From Serratia liquefaciens ATCC 27592 (GTDB lineage Bacteria > Pseudomonadota > Gammaproteobacteria > Enterobacterales > Enterobacteriaceae): a DNA stretch of 64,000 nucleotides. The notes beneath the pieces were generated by a model. It was not told the origin of the DNA and searched no databases. It saw only the letters and a program-made list of their open reading frames with translations. Below, in pieces: positions 55,515 to 64,000 of this stretch (positions are counted from its first letter, which is position 1; each line of letters starts with the position of its first letter). The stretch spans positions 2,604,001 through 2,668,000 of the forward strand of contig NC_021741.1 in the NCBI RefSeq assembly GCF_000422085.1, given 5' to 3'. The position numbers and the translations under genes were made by a program.

Positions 55515-56950
55515 ATGTATCCAGATACTCAACTCTATATCGACGGACAATGGCGTAACGCAGTCGCCGGCAAAACCACGCCGGTCACCAACCCCGCGAC
55601 CGATGAGGTGATTGGCAGCGTGGCGCATGCCGCCGCAGCCGATCTTGATCTGGCACTGGACGCAACCGAACGCGGTTTTAAAGTCTGGCGCGACACCTCC
55701 GCCTATCAGCGTGCAAACCTGATGCGCAAGGCCGCAGCATTGTTGCGTGAGCGCGCCGAGAAGATCGCCGCCATCATGAGTCAGGAACAAGGCAAACCAG
55801 TGGCGCAGGCCAAGGTTGAAATTCTTAATTCGGCGGATGTGATCGACTGGTTTGCCGGCGAAGCCAGCCGCACCTACGGCCAGATTATCCCGTCCCGCAG
55901 TCGCGATGTGCAGCAGCAAACCCTCAAGCTGCCGGTTGGGCCGGTTGCCGCCTTCACCCCGTGGAACTTCCCGATTAATCAGATCGTACGCAAACTGTCC
56001 GCCGCGCTGGCAGCAGGCTGTTCGATCATCGTCAAAGGCCCAGAAGAAACTCCGGCCTCACCGGCGGAGCTGATCAGAGCCTTTGCCGACGCAGGCGTGC
56101 CGGCTGGCGTTATCGCGCTGGTATACGGGACTCCGGCGGAGATCTCCGAGTACCTGATCCCGCATCCGACCATTCGCAAAATCTCGTTCACCGGCTCCAC
56201 CCGCGTGGGTAAACATTTGGCGGCACTGGCCGGCCAGCACATGAAAAAAGCCACCATGGAGCTGGGTGGCCACGCGCCGGTGTTGATTTTTGACGATGCC
56301 GATCTGGACGCTGCCGCCAAAGAGCTGGCGTTGGCCAAATTCCGCAACGCCGGCCAGGTCTGCATCGCCCCGACCCGTTTCCTGATCCAGCAAGGCGTTT
56401 ATGAAGCCTTCGTTGAGAAATTCACCGCTGCGGTGCGTGATATCAAGCTGGGCAATGGTCTGGAGGAAGGCGTCACCATGGGCCCGATGGTTCTGCAACG
56501 CAGCGTAGAAGCCATTGATGCCTTTGTGAAGGATGCGATTGCCCAGGGTGCTAAAGCCACGACCGGCGGTCACCGGGTGGCGGGCGTCGGCAATTTCTTT
56601 GAACCGACGGTATTACGTGACGTGCCGTTGAGTGCGCGCGCGCGATGTCTGAAGAACCTTTTGGTCCGGTAGCCCTGCTGCGTCCGTTCACCACTTATGA
56701 GGAAGCCATTGCCGAGGCTAACCGCCTGCCATACGGTCTGGCGGCTTACGCCTACAGCCGCAGCATCGCCACGGTGACGGCGCTGGGACGCGATGTGGAA
56801 AGCGGCATGCTCAGCATCAACCATATCGGTTTTGGCCTGCCGGAAACGCCGTTTGGTGGGGTGAAAGACTCCGGCCACGGTACCGAAGGCGGCAGCGAAG
56901 CGATCGAATCCTATCTGGAAACCCGCTTCGTCACCGTCGCCGGCCGTTAA
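55515..56950 (+). pseudogene. gabD: Succinate-semialdehyde dehydrogenase-like gene with a frameshift
   Basis: Together the two frames give a complete aldehyde dehydrogenase of about 477 residues. FTPWNFP is at 147-153, base E249 (MELGGH), nucleophile C283 (NAGQVC), and the end is GIES-type [17 protein letters not shown]. The first frame (55515-56672, 385 residues) runs out of phase after [11 protein letters not shown]. The second (56645-56950) continues with [15 protein letters not shown]. Removing two bases from the GC run at 56634-56644 restores one frame exactly. The gene is either phase-variable, freshly inactivated, or the assembly has a 2-base error. Without the last 95 residues the first product would lack the oligomerisation strand. 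Confidence 0.85.
56634..56644. repeat. GC-dinucleotide run at the gabD frameshift
   Basis: GCGCGCGCGCG, five GC units and a half. Loss of one unit (2 bases) would join the two halves of the aldehyde dehydrogenase frame. Confidence 0.9.
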
Positions 56951-56969
56951 GCCATTCAGGCCGGTACAT

Positions 56970-57001
56970 ATGCCCCGTATCATTCATACGGGGCATTTTT
57001 T
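56970..57001 (+). terminator. Rho-independent terminator after the gabD-like gene
   Basis: ATGCCCCGTAT (56970-56980) and ATACGGGGCAT (56986-56996) form a perfect 11-bp stem followed by five T residues, 20 bases past the stop. Confidence 0.92.
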
Positions 57002-57002
57002 A

Positions 57003-57911
57003 TCAGCCAACCTTGTCGAACAACACCCGCGCCGCCGGGGTCAAGCCCAGCATGTGAATGCAGGCATGCACCATGCCCGGCAGCCGCTCGCAACGCACCG
57101 CTACGCCCGCCTCCTGTAACCGCTTGGCATAAAGCTCGGCTTCATCACGCAACGGATCGTATTCGCAGCTGAGAATGGTCGCCGGGGGTAACCGCTGTAA
57201 CCTTGGGGCATGCAGTGGCTCTGCGTAAGGATCCTGCGGCTTGTCCGCTTCGCCCAGATAGGTGTTCCAACAAAACGCCATCACTTCCCGCGTCAAATAA
57301 TACCCTTGCGCGTACTCCTCATAGCTTGCGGTATCCATAGCACGACTCAATGCCGGATACAGCAACAGCTGATGCTCAATCTGCGGCCCCTTGCGGTCTC
57401 GGGCCAATAACGCCACCGCCGCGGCCAGGTTGCCGCCTGCGCTGTCGCCGCCTACCGCCATGCGGGCAACGTCAACGCCCCACTCATCGGCCCTTTCCAC
57501 CATGCCGCACAGGGCCTGATACACGTCCTCAAGCGGCCGTGGATAGGGATACTCAGGCGCCAACCGGTAATCAACCGACAGGATCACTCGCCCGGTGGCA
57601 TTGGCCAGTGCCTGACAAGGCCGGTCATACAGCGCCAGCGATCCCAGACACCAGCCGCCACCGTGGGCATACAGCATCGCAGGCAAAGGTTCACCCGGCG
57701 TCGCTCCTCCCGGCGTATAGGCACGAATGGCGATAGCCTGCCCGTCGTCAGCTGTCACCCAACCATCACGGACGCCACCACTGGCTTCAGCTTCACCCTG
57801 CAGCGCCAACAAGCCGGCCTGGGCGACCTCCCGCATCTCACTGAGCGATGCAGGCGCTGGTGCCTGCGCAGCCTCCGACAGAAAACGAGCGATCTGAGGA
57901 TCAAGCGGCAT
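57003..57911 (-). CDS. Alpha/beta hydrolase, hormone-sensitive-lipase family esterase
   Basis: A 302-residue esterase with the HSL-family oxyanion motif HGGGW (about 83-87), nucleophile Ser in GDSAGGN (about 155), acid in CEYDPLRDE and His in MVHACIHM. Cytoplasmic, acts on short-chain esters. GGGAG precedes the ATG, which lies 11 bases inside the end of the upstream hydrolase gene, so translation is coupled. Last gene of the TetR-controlled three-gene unit. Confidence 0.88.
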   Translation of the reverse strand: MPLDPQIARFLSEAAQAPAPASLSEMREVAQAGLLALQGEAEASGGVRDGWVTADDGQAIAIRAYTPGGATPGEPLPAMLYAHGGGWCLGSLALYDRPCQALANATGRVILSVDYRLAPEYPYPRPLEDVYQALCGMVERADEWGVDVARMAVGGDSAGGNLAAAVALLARDRKGPQIEHQLLLYPALSRAMDTASYEEYAQGYYLTREVMAFCWNTYLGEADKPQDPYAEPLHAPRLQRLPPATILSCEYDPLRDEAELYAKRLQEAGVAVRCERLPGMVHACIHMLGLTPAARVLFDKVG

Positions 57912-58797
57912 GGTTCTGGCTCCCTGACAGGAAGGGGATCACCAACGCGATAAATTCCTCGTGACACTCTTCGGTGATGAAATGGCCACAGCCGGCCACG
58001 GTTTCTCCTCGCAGATCCACCGCGTTGTCACGCAGCGTGACGAATGGCGCCTCGCCAGTAGCATGTTCTGCACCAATGGTCATCACCGGCATGGTTAGCC
58101 GAGTTTCTGCCCGCCGCTGGTTTTGGCGGATGGTTTCCGGAATGGCGCGGTAGTAGTCAAAACCGGCGCGCAGGCTTCCCGGTGCTGAATAGGCGGCAAT
58201 ATAGGTTTCTGCCGCCACCCGATCCCGACGATAGGACCAGCGGTTAAAGATATAGCTGAGATACTCCCTCTCACGGCCCAGCGTCAACGTCTCCGGCAGA
58301 TCCGCCAGTTGGTTGAACATGAAGTGCCACAGGAAAATATTTTGATCTGCCGGGACAAAAATCGGTGGTGCCGGTGCCAGGCCGGGAATAACCGCTTCCG
58401 TCAGCACCAGCCCCGTCACCGCCTGCGGAAAGTCGCTCGCCATTGCATAGCCAACCCACATGCCGATGTCATGGCCGATCAGTTGGTAACGTTCATGCCC
58501 CAGTTGCAGCATGGTCTGGTGCAGCGTCGCGGCAACGCTGCCGGTGTCATACCCCCCGATCGGCTTGTCCGAATCGCCGATGCCCGGCGGGTCTACCGCT
58601 ATCGCTTTAAAACCGGCCGCCGCCAGCGCTTGCATGACATGACGCCAGGTAAACCAGGTCTGCGGCCAGCCAGGGATAAGCAATACCGGCTGCCCTTCGC
58701 CCAGCGTGACGCAGTGGATGCGGTTACCCTTTACCCGCGTATAGACGTGTTCCGGCTCAGGTCCATTGGTCATGGACCCGTTATTTTGCAGTGTCAT
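57901..58797 (-). CDS. Alpha/beta hydrolase (epoxide-hydrolase/dehalogenase-like)
   Basis: A 298-residue alpha/beta hydrolase with PGWPQTWFTWRHVM (HGxP-like oxyanion region), nucleophile elbow GHDIGMWVG with Asp as nucleophile, as in epoxide hydrolases and haloalkane dehalogenases, and catalytic His in GCGHFITEE. GGAG lies 7 bases before the ATG at 58797. It sits between the TIM-barrel gene and the esterase gene. The substrate is unknown. Confidence 0.86.
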   Translation of the reverse strand: MTLQNNGSMTNGPEPEHVYTRVKGNRIHCVTLGEGQPVLLIPGWPQTWFTWRHVMQALAAAGFKAIAVDPPGIGDSDKPIGGYDTGSVAATLHQTMLQLGHERYQLIGHDIGMWVGYAMASDFPQAVTGLVLTEAVIPGLAPAPPIFVPADQNIFLWHFMFNQLADLPETLTLGREREYLSYIFNRWSYRRDRVAAETYIAAYSAPGSLRAGFDYYRAIPETIRQNQRRAETRLTMPVMTIGAEHATGEAPFVTLRDNAVDLRGETVAGCGHFITEECHEEFIALVIPFLSGSQNHAA

Positions 58798-58825
58798 TGA
58801 TGTTCTCCGTCGTGGAATTGCGGGC

Positions 58826-59881
58826 TCAGCGCAGGCCGAGCAAGGTATTGATTTGCTGTTGATCAACCGGCGCACCGGCGAAGTCATCAAACACCTTGTC
58901 GGTCACGTTGATGATGTGATCACGAATAAAGGCGGCACCTTCGCGAGCCCCATCCTGTGGATGCTTCAGGCAGCATTCCCACTCCAGCGTGGCCCAACCG
59001 TCGTAACCATGCTGCGTCAGCCGGGAGAAGATGCCCTTGAAATCCACCTGACCGTCGCCCAATGAGCGGAAACGTCCGGCGCGCTCGGTCCATGACTGAT
59101 AACCGCCGTAAATGCCCTGCCGCCCGGTCGGATTGAATTCGGCATCCTTGACGTGGAACATGCGAATGAAATCCTTATAAATATCGATGTAATCCAGATA
59201 GTTCAGCTGTTGCAGCACGAAGTGGCTCGGATCGAACAGTATTTGGCAGCGCGGGTGTCCGCCAACACGCTGATGGAACATTTCAAAGGTCACGCCGTCG
59301 TGCAGGTCTTCACTGGGGTGGATTTCATAACACAGGTTCACCCCCTGTTCATCGCAGGCGTTGAGCACCGGCAGCCAGCGTTTGGCCAACTCATCGAACG
59401 CGGTTTCAATAAGCCCCGCCGGGCGCTGCGGGAACGGGAATAGATAAGGCCAGGCCAGCGAACCGGAAAAGGTGCCCATTTCGGTCAGGCCCAGTCGCGC
59501 TGAGGCTTTGGCCGCCAGCAGCAGTTGCTGGTGCGCCCACTCGCTGCGCGCCTGCGGGTTGCCATGCAATGCCGGTGGCGCAAAGCTGTCGCACAATGCG
59601 TCATAAGCCGGATGCACCGCCATCAGCTGACCGAAAATGTGGGTGGTCAGTTCGCTGACTACCAGTCCCTGCTCCGCAAGCATGCCGATCAGTTCGTCGC
59701 AATAAGTCTGGCTTTCCGCCGCGGTGGCCAGATCAAACAGTCGGCTGTCCCAGGCGGGGATCTGCAGGGCTTTAAAACCGGTTTCTGCCGCCCATTGAGC
59801 GATAGCCGGCAAGCTGTTGAATGGGGCTGCGTCGTCACTGAATTGGGCGAGATGCAGGCTTGGACCTTTCAGGGTTTTCAT
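58826..59881 (-). CDS. Sugar phosphate isomerase/epimerase-like TIM-barrel protein
   Basis: A 351-residue xylose-isomerase-like TIM barrel with metal-site segments CYEIHPSEDLHDG, LFDPSHF, MFHVKDAEF and TLEWECCL. Members include epimerases, IolE and YcjR-type oxidised-sugar enzymes. AGGAG lies 6 bases before the ATG. It is the first gene of the unit and its Shine-Dalgarno region overlaps the 13-4-13 operator. With two hydrolases behind it, the unit may degrade a glycoside or ester of an unusual sugar; that is inference. Confidence 0.85.
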   Translation of the reverse strand: MKTLKGPSLHLAQFSDDAAPFNSLPAIAQWAAETGFKALQIPAWDSRLFDLATAAESQTYCDELIGMLAEQGLVVSELTTHIFGQLMAVHPAYDALCDSFAPPALHGNPQARSEWAHQQLLLAAKASARLGLTEMGTFSGSLAWPYLFPFPQRPAGLIETAFDELAKRWLPVLNACDEQGVNLCYEIHPSEDLHDGVTFEMFHQRVGGHPRCQILFDPSHFVLQQLNYLDYIDIYKDFIRMFHVKDAEFNPTGRQGIYGGYQSWTERAGRFRSLGDGQVDFKGIFSRLTQHGYDGWATLEWECCLKHPQDGAREGAAFIRDHIINVTDKVFDDFAGAPVDQQQINTLLGLR

Positions 59882-59889
59882 CGTAAACT

Positions 59890-59919
59890 CCTATTGTTTG
59901 TCGATTGACAAACAATAGG
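59890..59919. promoter_or_regulatory. 13-4-13 inverted repeat, probable TetR operator
   Basis: CCTATTGTTTGTC-GATT-GACAAACAATAGG, perfect over 26 paired bases. It lies 8 bases before the TIM-barrel start and 103 before the TetR start. It includes part of the AGGAG ribosome site of the operon, so it could act as operator and as an mRNA hairpin. Confidence 0.78.
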
Positions 59920-60022
59920 CTCAAATGAATCTCTCAGCAAGCGAATTTTAAAAACTCGTTGGTATTACAATAGATTTAAGCGATCCTGTTTCGCTGAGGG
60001 ACAGGCAACCAGGAATTGATTA

Positions 60023-60607
60023 ATGGCAGGCAGACCGCGCGAATTCGACCGTGAGCAGGCGTTACTGAAAGCACGAGATTTATTTTGGCGTCAGGGGTAC
60101 GAGGGCACCTCGATGTCGGATTTGGTGACCGAACTGGGCATCGCTTCCGCCCGTATCTACAAGGCGTTCGGCTCGAAAGAGTTGCTGTTTCGTGAAGCCA
60201 TCGAAAGTTACGAAAGTCATGAAGGCGGATTTGCCGATCGCGCATTCAGTGAAGAAAGCAGCGTGCGCCTGGCGATAAAACGCATGCTGGACGATGCAGT
60301 GGCGCTCTACAGCCGCGCAGACCTGCCGCAAGGGTGTATGGTGGTTTCCTCTGCCGCCAGCGTCAGCGACGAAAACAGCGGGATCAAAGCCTGGCTGGCG
60401 GAACATCGTCGGCTTCGCACCCAAGGCATTATTGATCGTCTGCACGCCGCCGTCGCCAGCGGTGAACTGCCGCCCGGTACCGATGCCGATGCTCTTGGCG
60501 ACTATTTTGCCGCCTTCCTGCACGGGTTGTCGATTCAGGCGCGCGATGGCGTCAGCCGGGCAAGATTGGAAGCGGCGGTCAAAATTGCGCTCGCCACGTT
60601 GGATTGA
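60023..60607 (+). CDS. TetR family regulator
   Basis: A 194-residue TetR repressor of the YjdC/AcrR-like group. It starts AGRPREFDREQALLKARDLFWRQGYEGTS, with the helix-turn-helix SDLVTELGIASARIYKAFGSKELLF at about 32-58, and has a C-terminal domain with QGCMVVSSAASVSDE. Divergent from the TIM-barrel unit and separated by the palindrome, so it is the likely repressor of that unit and of itself. Its stop codon abuts that of the cupin gene with no base between. Confidence 0.88.
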   Translation: MAGRPREFDREQALLKARDLFWRQGYEGTSMSDLVTELGIASARIYKAFGSKELLFREAIESYESHEGGFADRAFSEESSVRLAIKRMLDDAVALYSRADLPQGCMVVSSAASVSDENSGIKAWLAEHRRLRTQGIIDRLHAAVASGELPPGTDADALGDYFAAFLHGLSIQARDGVSRARLEAAVKIALATLD

Positions 60608-60910
60608 TCACTCCGGCAAATCAAAAATCACCAGGGTGCCCTGGCTGCCCGCCAACACCCGATGCGGCACGCCAGCGGCGGCCTGATACAGTTGCCCGGC
60701 GTTAACCGTGATTTCCTCACCCTGCACTTCAAGCCGCAGTTGCCCGGCGATCACCAGCAATCCTTCATGATAATCGTGGACCTCTTCGGCAATCTCACGC
60801 TGATCCATCAGCAACACTTTGATATTGGCCGCGCCTACCTTCCCAAGTACGCTGGAACGCCATGCCTGCGGCAAATCGGCGGCCAGCGCGGTAAGATCGA
60901 ATAATGACAT
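60608..60910 (-). CDS. Cupin-domain protein
   Basis: A 100-residue single cupin: motif 1 around EEVHDYHEGLLVIAGQLRLEVQ (H-x-x-E-type with His and Glu), motif 2 around AGQLYQAAAGVPHRVLAGSQGTLVIFDL with PHRV His. AAGGGC lies before the ATG at 60910. Function unknown; small cupins may be isomerases, metal-dependent lyases or sensors. Convergent with tetR. Confidence 0.8.
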   Translation of the reverse strand: MSLFDLTALAADLPQAWRSSVLGKVGAANIKVLLMDQREIAEEVHDYHEGLLVIAGQLRLEVQGEEITVNAGQLYQAAAGVPHRVLAGSQGTLVIFDLPE

Positions 60911-61012
60911 AAGCCCTTCATCAGCAAGCAGCGCCCTTCGCTGCCACGGCAATTTACTCCCTCGCGCTTCGACGGCTAAATAACCTTTGCTTTTAACCTA
61001 TAGCCAGACGGA

Positions 61013-62893
61013 TCAAACCGGCACCCGACGGCTGATCTCCACCACCTGATCGCTGGGCAAATAATAATAATCCGTCACGTGCATGCCGTTGCGCACCATC
61101 AGCGCAAAAATATTGCGCTGCCAGGCCGGTAATCGGTCACGGGTTTCACGGCGCACCACGCTTTCATGACCCAGGTAATAAGTAGCATCGTCAAAGTTCA
61201 GCCCGGTTTTCTGCGCCTCCGCATGCTGTAATAAACGCGGAATATTGGGCCGTTCCATAAAGCCATAGCTGGCTACCGCGCACCAGAAACCCGGCGACTG
61301 TTGCCGCATCACCAAACGTTCGGCATTTGCCACCCGCGGTTCGTTAACAATCATGATGTGCAGCGCCAGCACATTGGCGTGCAGCGAACCGTTGCGTTTA
61401 ACCTGCCATCTCATCACCGGCGGCGTACCATTTAACGTTCGGGTCAGAAAAATGGCCGTGCCTGGCACCCTTGGGATGTTACGTTCTTCAAGATGCGCCA
61501 GAAAATCCGCCAGCGGCAGGTTCTTTTCCCCCAGCGTGCGAGAGGCCGCCAGCACCCCGCGGTGCCAGATTAACATCACGCCATAGACCAGCGTGGCCAT
61601 CAGCAATGGGACATAACCGCCCTGCATGACTTTGCTGAGGTTAGCCAACAGGAAGCTGAGATCGACGATAAAAAAGCCGCCGGCAACCAACAGGCTGGCG
61701 AGCGTTCCCCAACGCCATACTTCGCGCATGGCCACAAACAAAAGCCCGGTGGTCATGATCATGGTGAGAGAAACCGCAATGCCGTAAGCCGCGGCCAGAT
61801 TGTCGGAAGACTTGAAAAATACCGTCAGAAAAACCGTCACCGCCATCAGCAACCAGTTGATGGCACCGATATAGATTTGCCCGTAGCTCTCCTCAGTGGT
61901 CTGTTTCACCCGCAAACGCGGCAACCAACCCAGTTGGATTGCCTGACGGGTCATGGAAAAGGCGCCGCTGATGATCGCCTGACTGGCGATAATGGTGGCC
62001 AAGGTCGCCAGGATCACCAGAGGGATCTGCAGCATCGGCGGGCACAGGCGGAAAAAGATGTTTTGGGTGACATCGGCGCCGGAGAGGATCAACGCGGCCT
62101 GGCCGGCGTAGTTCAGCAGCAGGCTGGGGAAGACGATACCAAACCAGGCCAGCCAAATCGGCTTTTTGCCAAAGTGCCCCATGTCGGCATACAGCGCCTC
62201 TGCGCCGGTGACGCAGAGAAACACCCCACCCAACACTAAAAAGCTGGTCAGCCCGTTGGAAAACAGAAAGTGGATGCCGTACAGCGGATTCAATGCCATC
62301 AGCACCGCCGGATGCTGAACGATGCCCCAAATACCCAGCACCGCGATAGAGAAAAACCACAGCGCCATGATAGGCCCAAAGACTTTACCGATACGCGCGG
62401 TCCCTAAGGGCTGAATGGCAAACAAGCTCACCAGGATCAGCACCGCCGCAGGCAAAATATAGGGTTTCGACTCGGGCAGTACGATGTTCAGCCCTTCCAA
62501 CGCCGACAGCACCGAAATCGCCGGGGTAATGGCCCCGTCGCCGTAGATCAGCGCCGCACCGAACAGGCCGGCAAACAGCACCATCGGCCGGGCCTTTTTC
62601 TTGCTGACCAGTAACGACATCAACGCCATAATGCCGCCTTCACCGCGGTTATCGATGCGCATGGCAAACATGGCGTATTTCAGCGAGGTGACGATCACCA
62701 GCGTCCAGAAAATCAGCGACAGCAGGCCCAGGATCACCGGCGCCGACGGCGCATCCCCCGAGAGATAGAGCACGGTTTTCAGGGTGTATAACGGGCTGGT
62801 GCCGATATCACCAAACACCACCCCCAGTGCGCCGCCGGCCAACAGCGGCATGCTTATTTTCGGCGTCTGTTCCTGTTCATTCCCTGTGCTCAT
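61013..62893 (-). CDS. kup: Low-affinity potassium transporter Kup
   Basis: A 626-residue KUP/HAK/KT K+:H+ symporter with about twelve helices and a C-terminal cytoplasmic region. Signature parts: GGALGVVFGDIGTSPLYTLK, RGEGGIMALMSLL, GAALIYGDGAITPAISVLSA and QIYIGAINWLLM. AGGAAA precedes the ATG. Length is equal to E. coli Kup (622) within a few residues. It stands alone, downstream of a LysR-type gene on the same strand. Confidence 0.94.
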   Translation of the reverse strand: MSTGNEQEQTPKISMPLLAGGALGVVFGDIGTSPLYTLKTVLYLSGDAPSAPVILGLLSLIFWTLVIVTSLKYAMFAMRIDNRGEGGIMALMSLLVSKKKARPMVLFAGLFGAALIYGDGAITPAISVLSALEGLNIVLPESKPYILPAAVLILVSLFAIQPLGTARIGKVFGPIMALWFFSIAVLGIWGIVQHPAVLMALNPLYGIHFLFSNGLTSFLVLGGVFLCVTGAEALYADMGHFGKKPIWLAWFGIVFPSLLLNYAGQAALILSGADVTQNIFFRLCPPMLQIPLVILATLATIIASQAIISGAFSMTRQAIQLGWLPRLRVKQTTEESYGQIYIGAINWLLMAVTVFLTVFFKSSDNLAAAYGIAVSLTMIMTTGLLFVAMREVWRWGTLASLLVAGGFFIVDLSFLLANLSKVMQGGYVPLLMATLVYGVMLIWHRGVLAASRTLGEKNLPLADFLAHLEERNIPRVPGTAIFLTRTLNGTPPVMRWQVKRNGSLHANVLALHIMIVNEPRVANAERLVMRQQSPGFWCAVASYGFMERPNIPRLLQHAEAQKTGLNFDDATYYLGHESVVRRETRDRLPAWQRNIFALMVRNGMHVTDYYYLPSDQVVEISRRVPV

Positions 62894-62977
62894 CGAAGTT
62901 TCCTGAATAAGCCATTACGATTTATTCAGGATAGTCAATTCAGGCGGTTAGCGCGTGCCGATATTGGGTGAGAACCT

Positions 62978-63886
62978 TCAGTTCCCCGCCTCTTTCAGCA
63001 GCCAGCGCTGCAAGTTCAACCCTTCTGGTGACAGTTCATTGTCTTGCCGCACGCACAGGTAGTAATCGCGCCCATCGTCAATCGCCAGCTCAAACAACTT
63101 AACCAGCTCGCCGCTGTTGAGATAGGGTTCGATCAGGGGTTCACGCATCAGCGCGCAGCCCAGGCCCGCCTGCACCGCCGCCAACGTTAGCAGACCGTCT
63201 TCAAACATCGGGCCGGTACTGCGCAGCGGTCGTTTGACACCGGCTGACTGAAACCACTGCATCCAGGTAGCGCGCTCTTCGTCGTGCAGCAACGGCAAAG
63301 GTACAAGTTGCTCCGGCGTGTCCAACAGCCCGTGCAGCTTGATAAAGCTGCGGCTGCATACCGGCACCATTTTGCCGGACATCAGTTTTTCACTGCGATA
63401 GCCGCTCCATTGCCCCGCACCAAAGCGGATCGAGATATCTGCGGCATCGCTGAGGTAATTGCGATGATTGGCATACACCACGTTGATATCTATCTCGGGA
63501 TTTTCGCGCAGAAAGCCGCGCAGTCGCGGAATGAACCAGCCCATGCCGAACAACGGGATCAGGCTGATGGTGACCTGCCGGGAAGCCGACTGCTCGCGCA
63601 CCTGCTCGGTTGCCTGACGCAATACGTTAAATGCCGAGCGGATAGAACGGTAATAGTCCCGTCCTTCGCTGCGCAATATTAACCGGCGTCCCTGGCGTTC
63701 GGTCAGCGGCATTTGCAGAAAGGCCTCCAGCGTTTTGAGCTGATGGCTCACCGCCGAAGGCGATATTTCCAGTTCAAGCGCCGCGGCGCTGATGCTCCCC
63801 AAACGCGCGATAGCCTCAAATGCCCGCACGGCGCGCAGCGGTGGATCATTGGGTAACGACGCATTGTATTGTTCTGTTTTTTTCAT
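62978..63886 (-). CDS. LysR family regulator (GcvA-like)
   Basis: A 302-residue LysR-type regulator. It has a winged helix at about 17-75 (LRAVRAFEAIARLGSISAAALELEISPSAVSHQLKTLEAFL, core SPSAVSHQLKTLE) with the GcvA-like start PPLRAVRAFEA and a substrate domain with IPLFGMGWFIPRLRGFLRENPEIDINVV. Upstream (63887-64000) is AT-rich promoter-like DNA; the target gene probably lies beyond the right edge. Confidence 0.87.
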   Translation of the reverse strand: MKKTEQYNASLPNDPPLRAVRAFEAIARLGSISAAALELEISPSAVSHQLKTLEAFLQMPLTERQGRRLILRSEGRDYYRSIRSAFNVLRQATEQVREQSASRQVTISLIPLFGMGWFIPRLRGFLRENPEIDINVVYANHRNYLSDAADISIRFGAGQWSGYRSEKLMSGKMVPVCSRSFIKLHGLLDTPEQLVPLPLLHDEERATWMQWFQSAGVKRPLRSTGPMFEDGLLTLAAVQAGLGCALMREPLIEPYLNSGELVKLFELAIDDGRDYYLCVRQDNELSPEGLNLQRWLLKEAGN

Positions 63887-64000
63887 ATGTTGACTATTTT
63901 GCTGAAAAATCGCCGATGATTAAAAATTAATATACAAATAAATCAAACAATTAAAAACACACATTTTCTGTATAAGAAATTATTTTTCCGTATTTTACAA

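Overview
The window looks like chromosome from an enterobacterium close to Serratia. It carries an intact sfuABC ferric-iron transporter of the Serratia type, an enterobacterial BglA, DsdA, Kup and YbaA, and a homologue of the small protein MgtS. Coding density is high, most genes have clear Shine-Dalgarno sites, and I see no insertion sequence, prophage, tRNA, rRNA or CRISPR array. The left end cuts an MFS transporter gene.

Layout. 1-3.6 kb: MFS transporter (partial), an RpiR-type regulator and the 6-phospho-beta-glucosidase bglA. 3.7-15.2 kb: a divergent inositol-type island. The left arm (minus) encodes an aldehyde dehydrogenase, an HpcH/HpaI aldolase, a 2-hydroxyacid dehydrogenase, two Gfo/Idh dehydrogenases and a periplasmic sugar-binding protein. 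The right arm (plus) encodes an RpiR regulator, IolD, IolE and a short-chain dehydrogenase. Four copies of a GCAAT-N4-ATTGC-like site lie in front of the three transcription starts. The island has no iolA, iolB, iolC or iolJ, so the steps after ring opening are probably unusual. 15.3-18.9 kb: an IucD-like lysine N6-hydroxylase paired with a TupA-like ATP-grasp protein, then 1.3 kb of AT-rich sequence without genes. 18.9-26.2 kb: a TetR regulator, dsdA, two small enzyme-like genes, a MASE1-GGDEF gene cut by an in-frame amber codon, and a TonB-dependent siderophore receptor behind a Fur box.

26.2-35.4 kb: a complete alpha-glucoside operon (binding protein, two permeases, GH4, ATPase, GH13) with a divergent LysR regulator and a stand-alone PTS EIIB domain. 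The two divergent regions share a TATAGA-N5-TCTATA palindrome. A small lipoprotein gene follows. 35.4-39.1 kb: an ArsR-rhodanese regulator, a DUF2938 membrane protein and a large MscS-type channel. 39.1-41.8 kb: an ABC-F ATPase preceded by a 27-codon leader ORF and attenuator-like pairings, then a GNAT acetyltransferase. 41.8-45.1 kb: a magnesium operon headed by an M-box riboswitch: mgtE, small-protein genes including an MgtS homologue, and a CDF transporter.

45.1-51 kb: an oligopeptide-binding protein and sfuABC. 51-57 kb: a second elongation factor G, an EamA transporter with an AraC regulator, and a gabD-like gene frameshifted in a GC-dinucleotide run. 57-64 kb: a TetR-controlled operon (TIM-barrel protein and two alpha/beta hydrolases) with a 13-4-13 operator, a cupin, the potassium transporter kup and a LysR regulator.

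The best candidates for something undescribed are the modified inositol island, the leader-controlled ABC-F gene, the hydroxylase/ATP-grasp pair, and the EIIB domain that seems to be tied to an ABC sugar operon. Function calls rest on recognised motifs and recalled family sequences; no database search was run.
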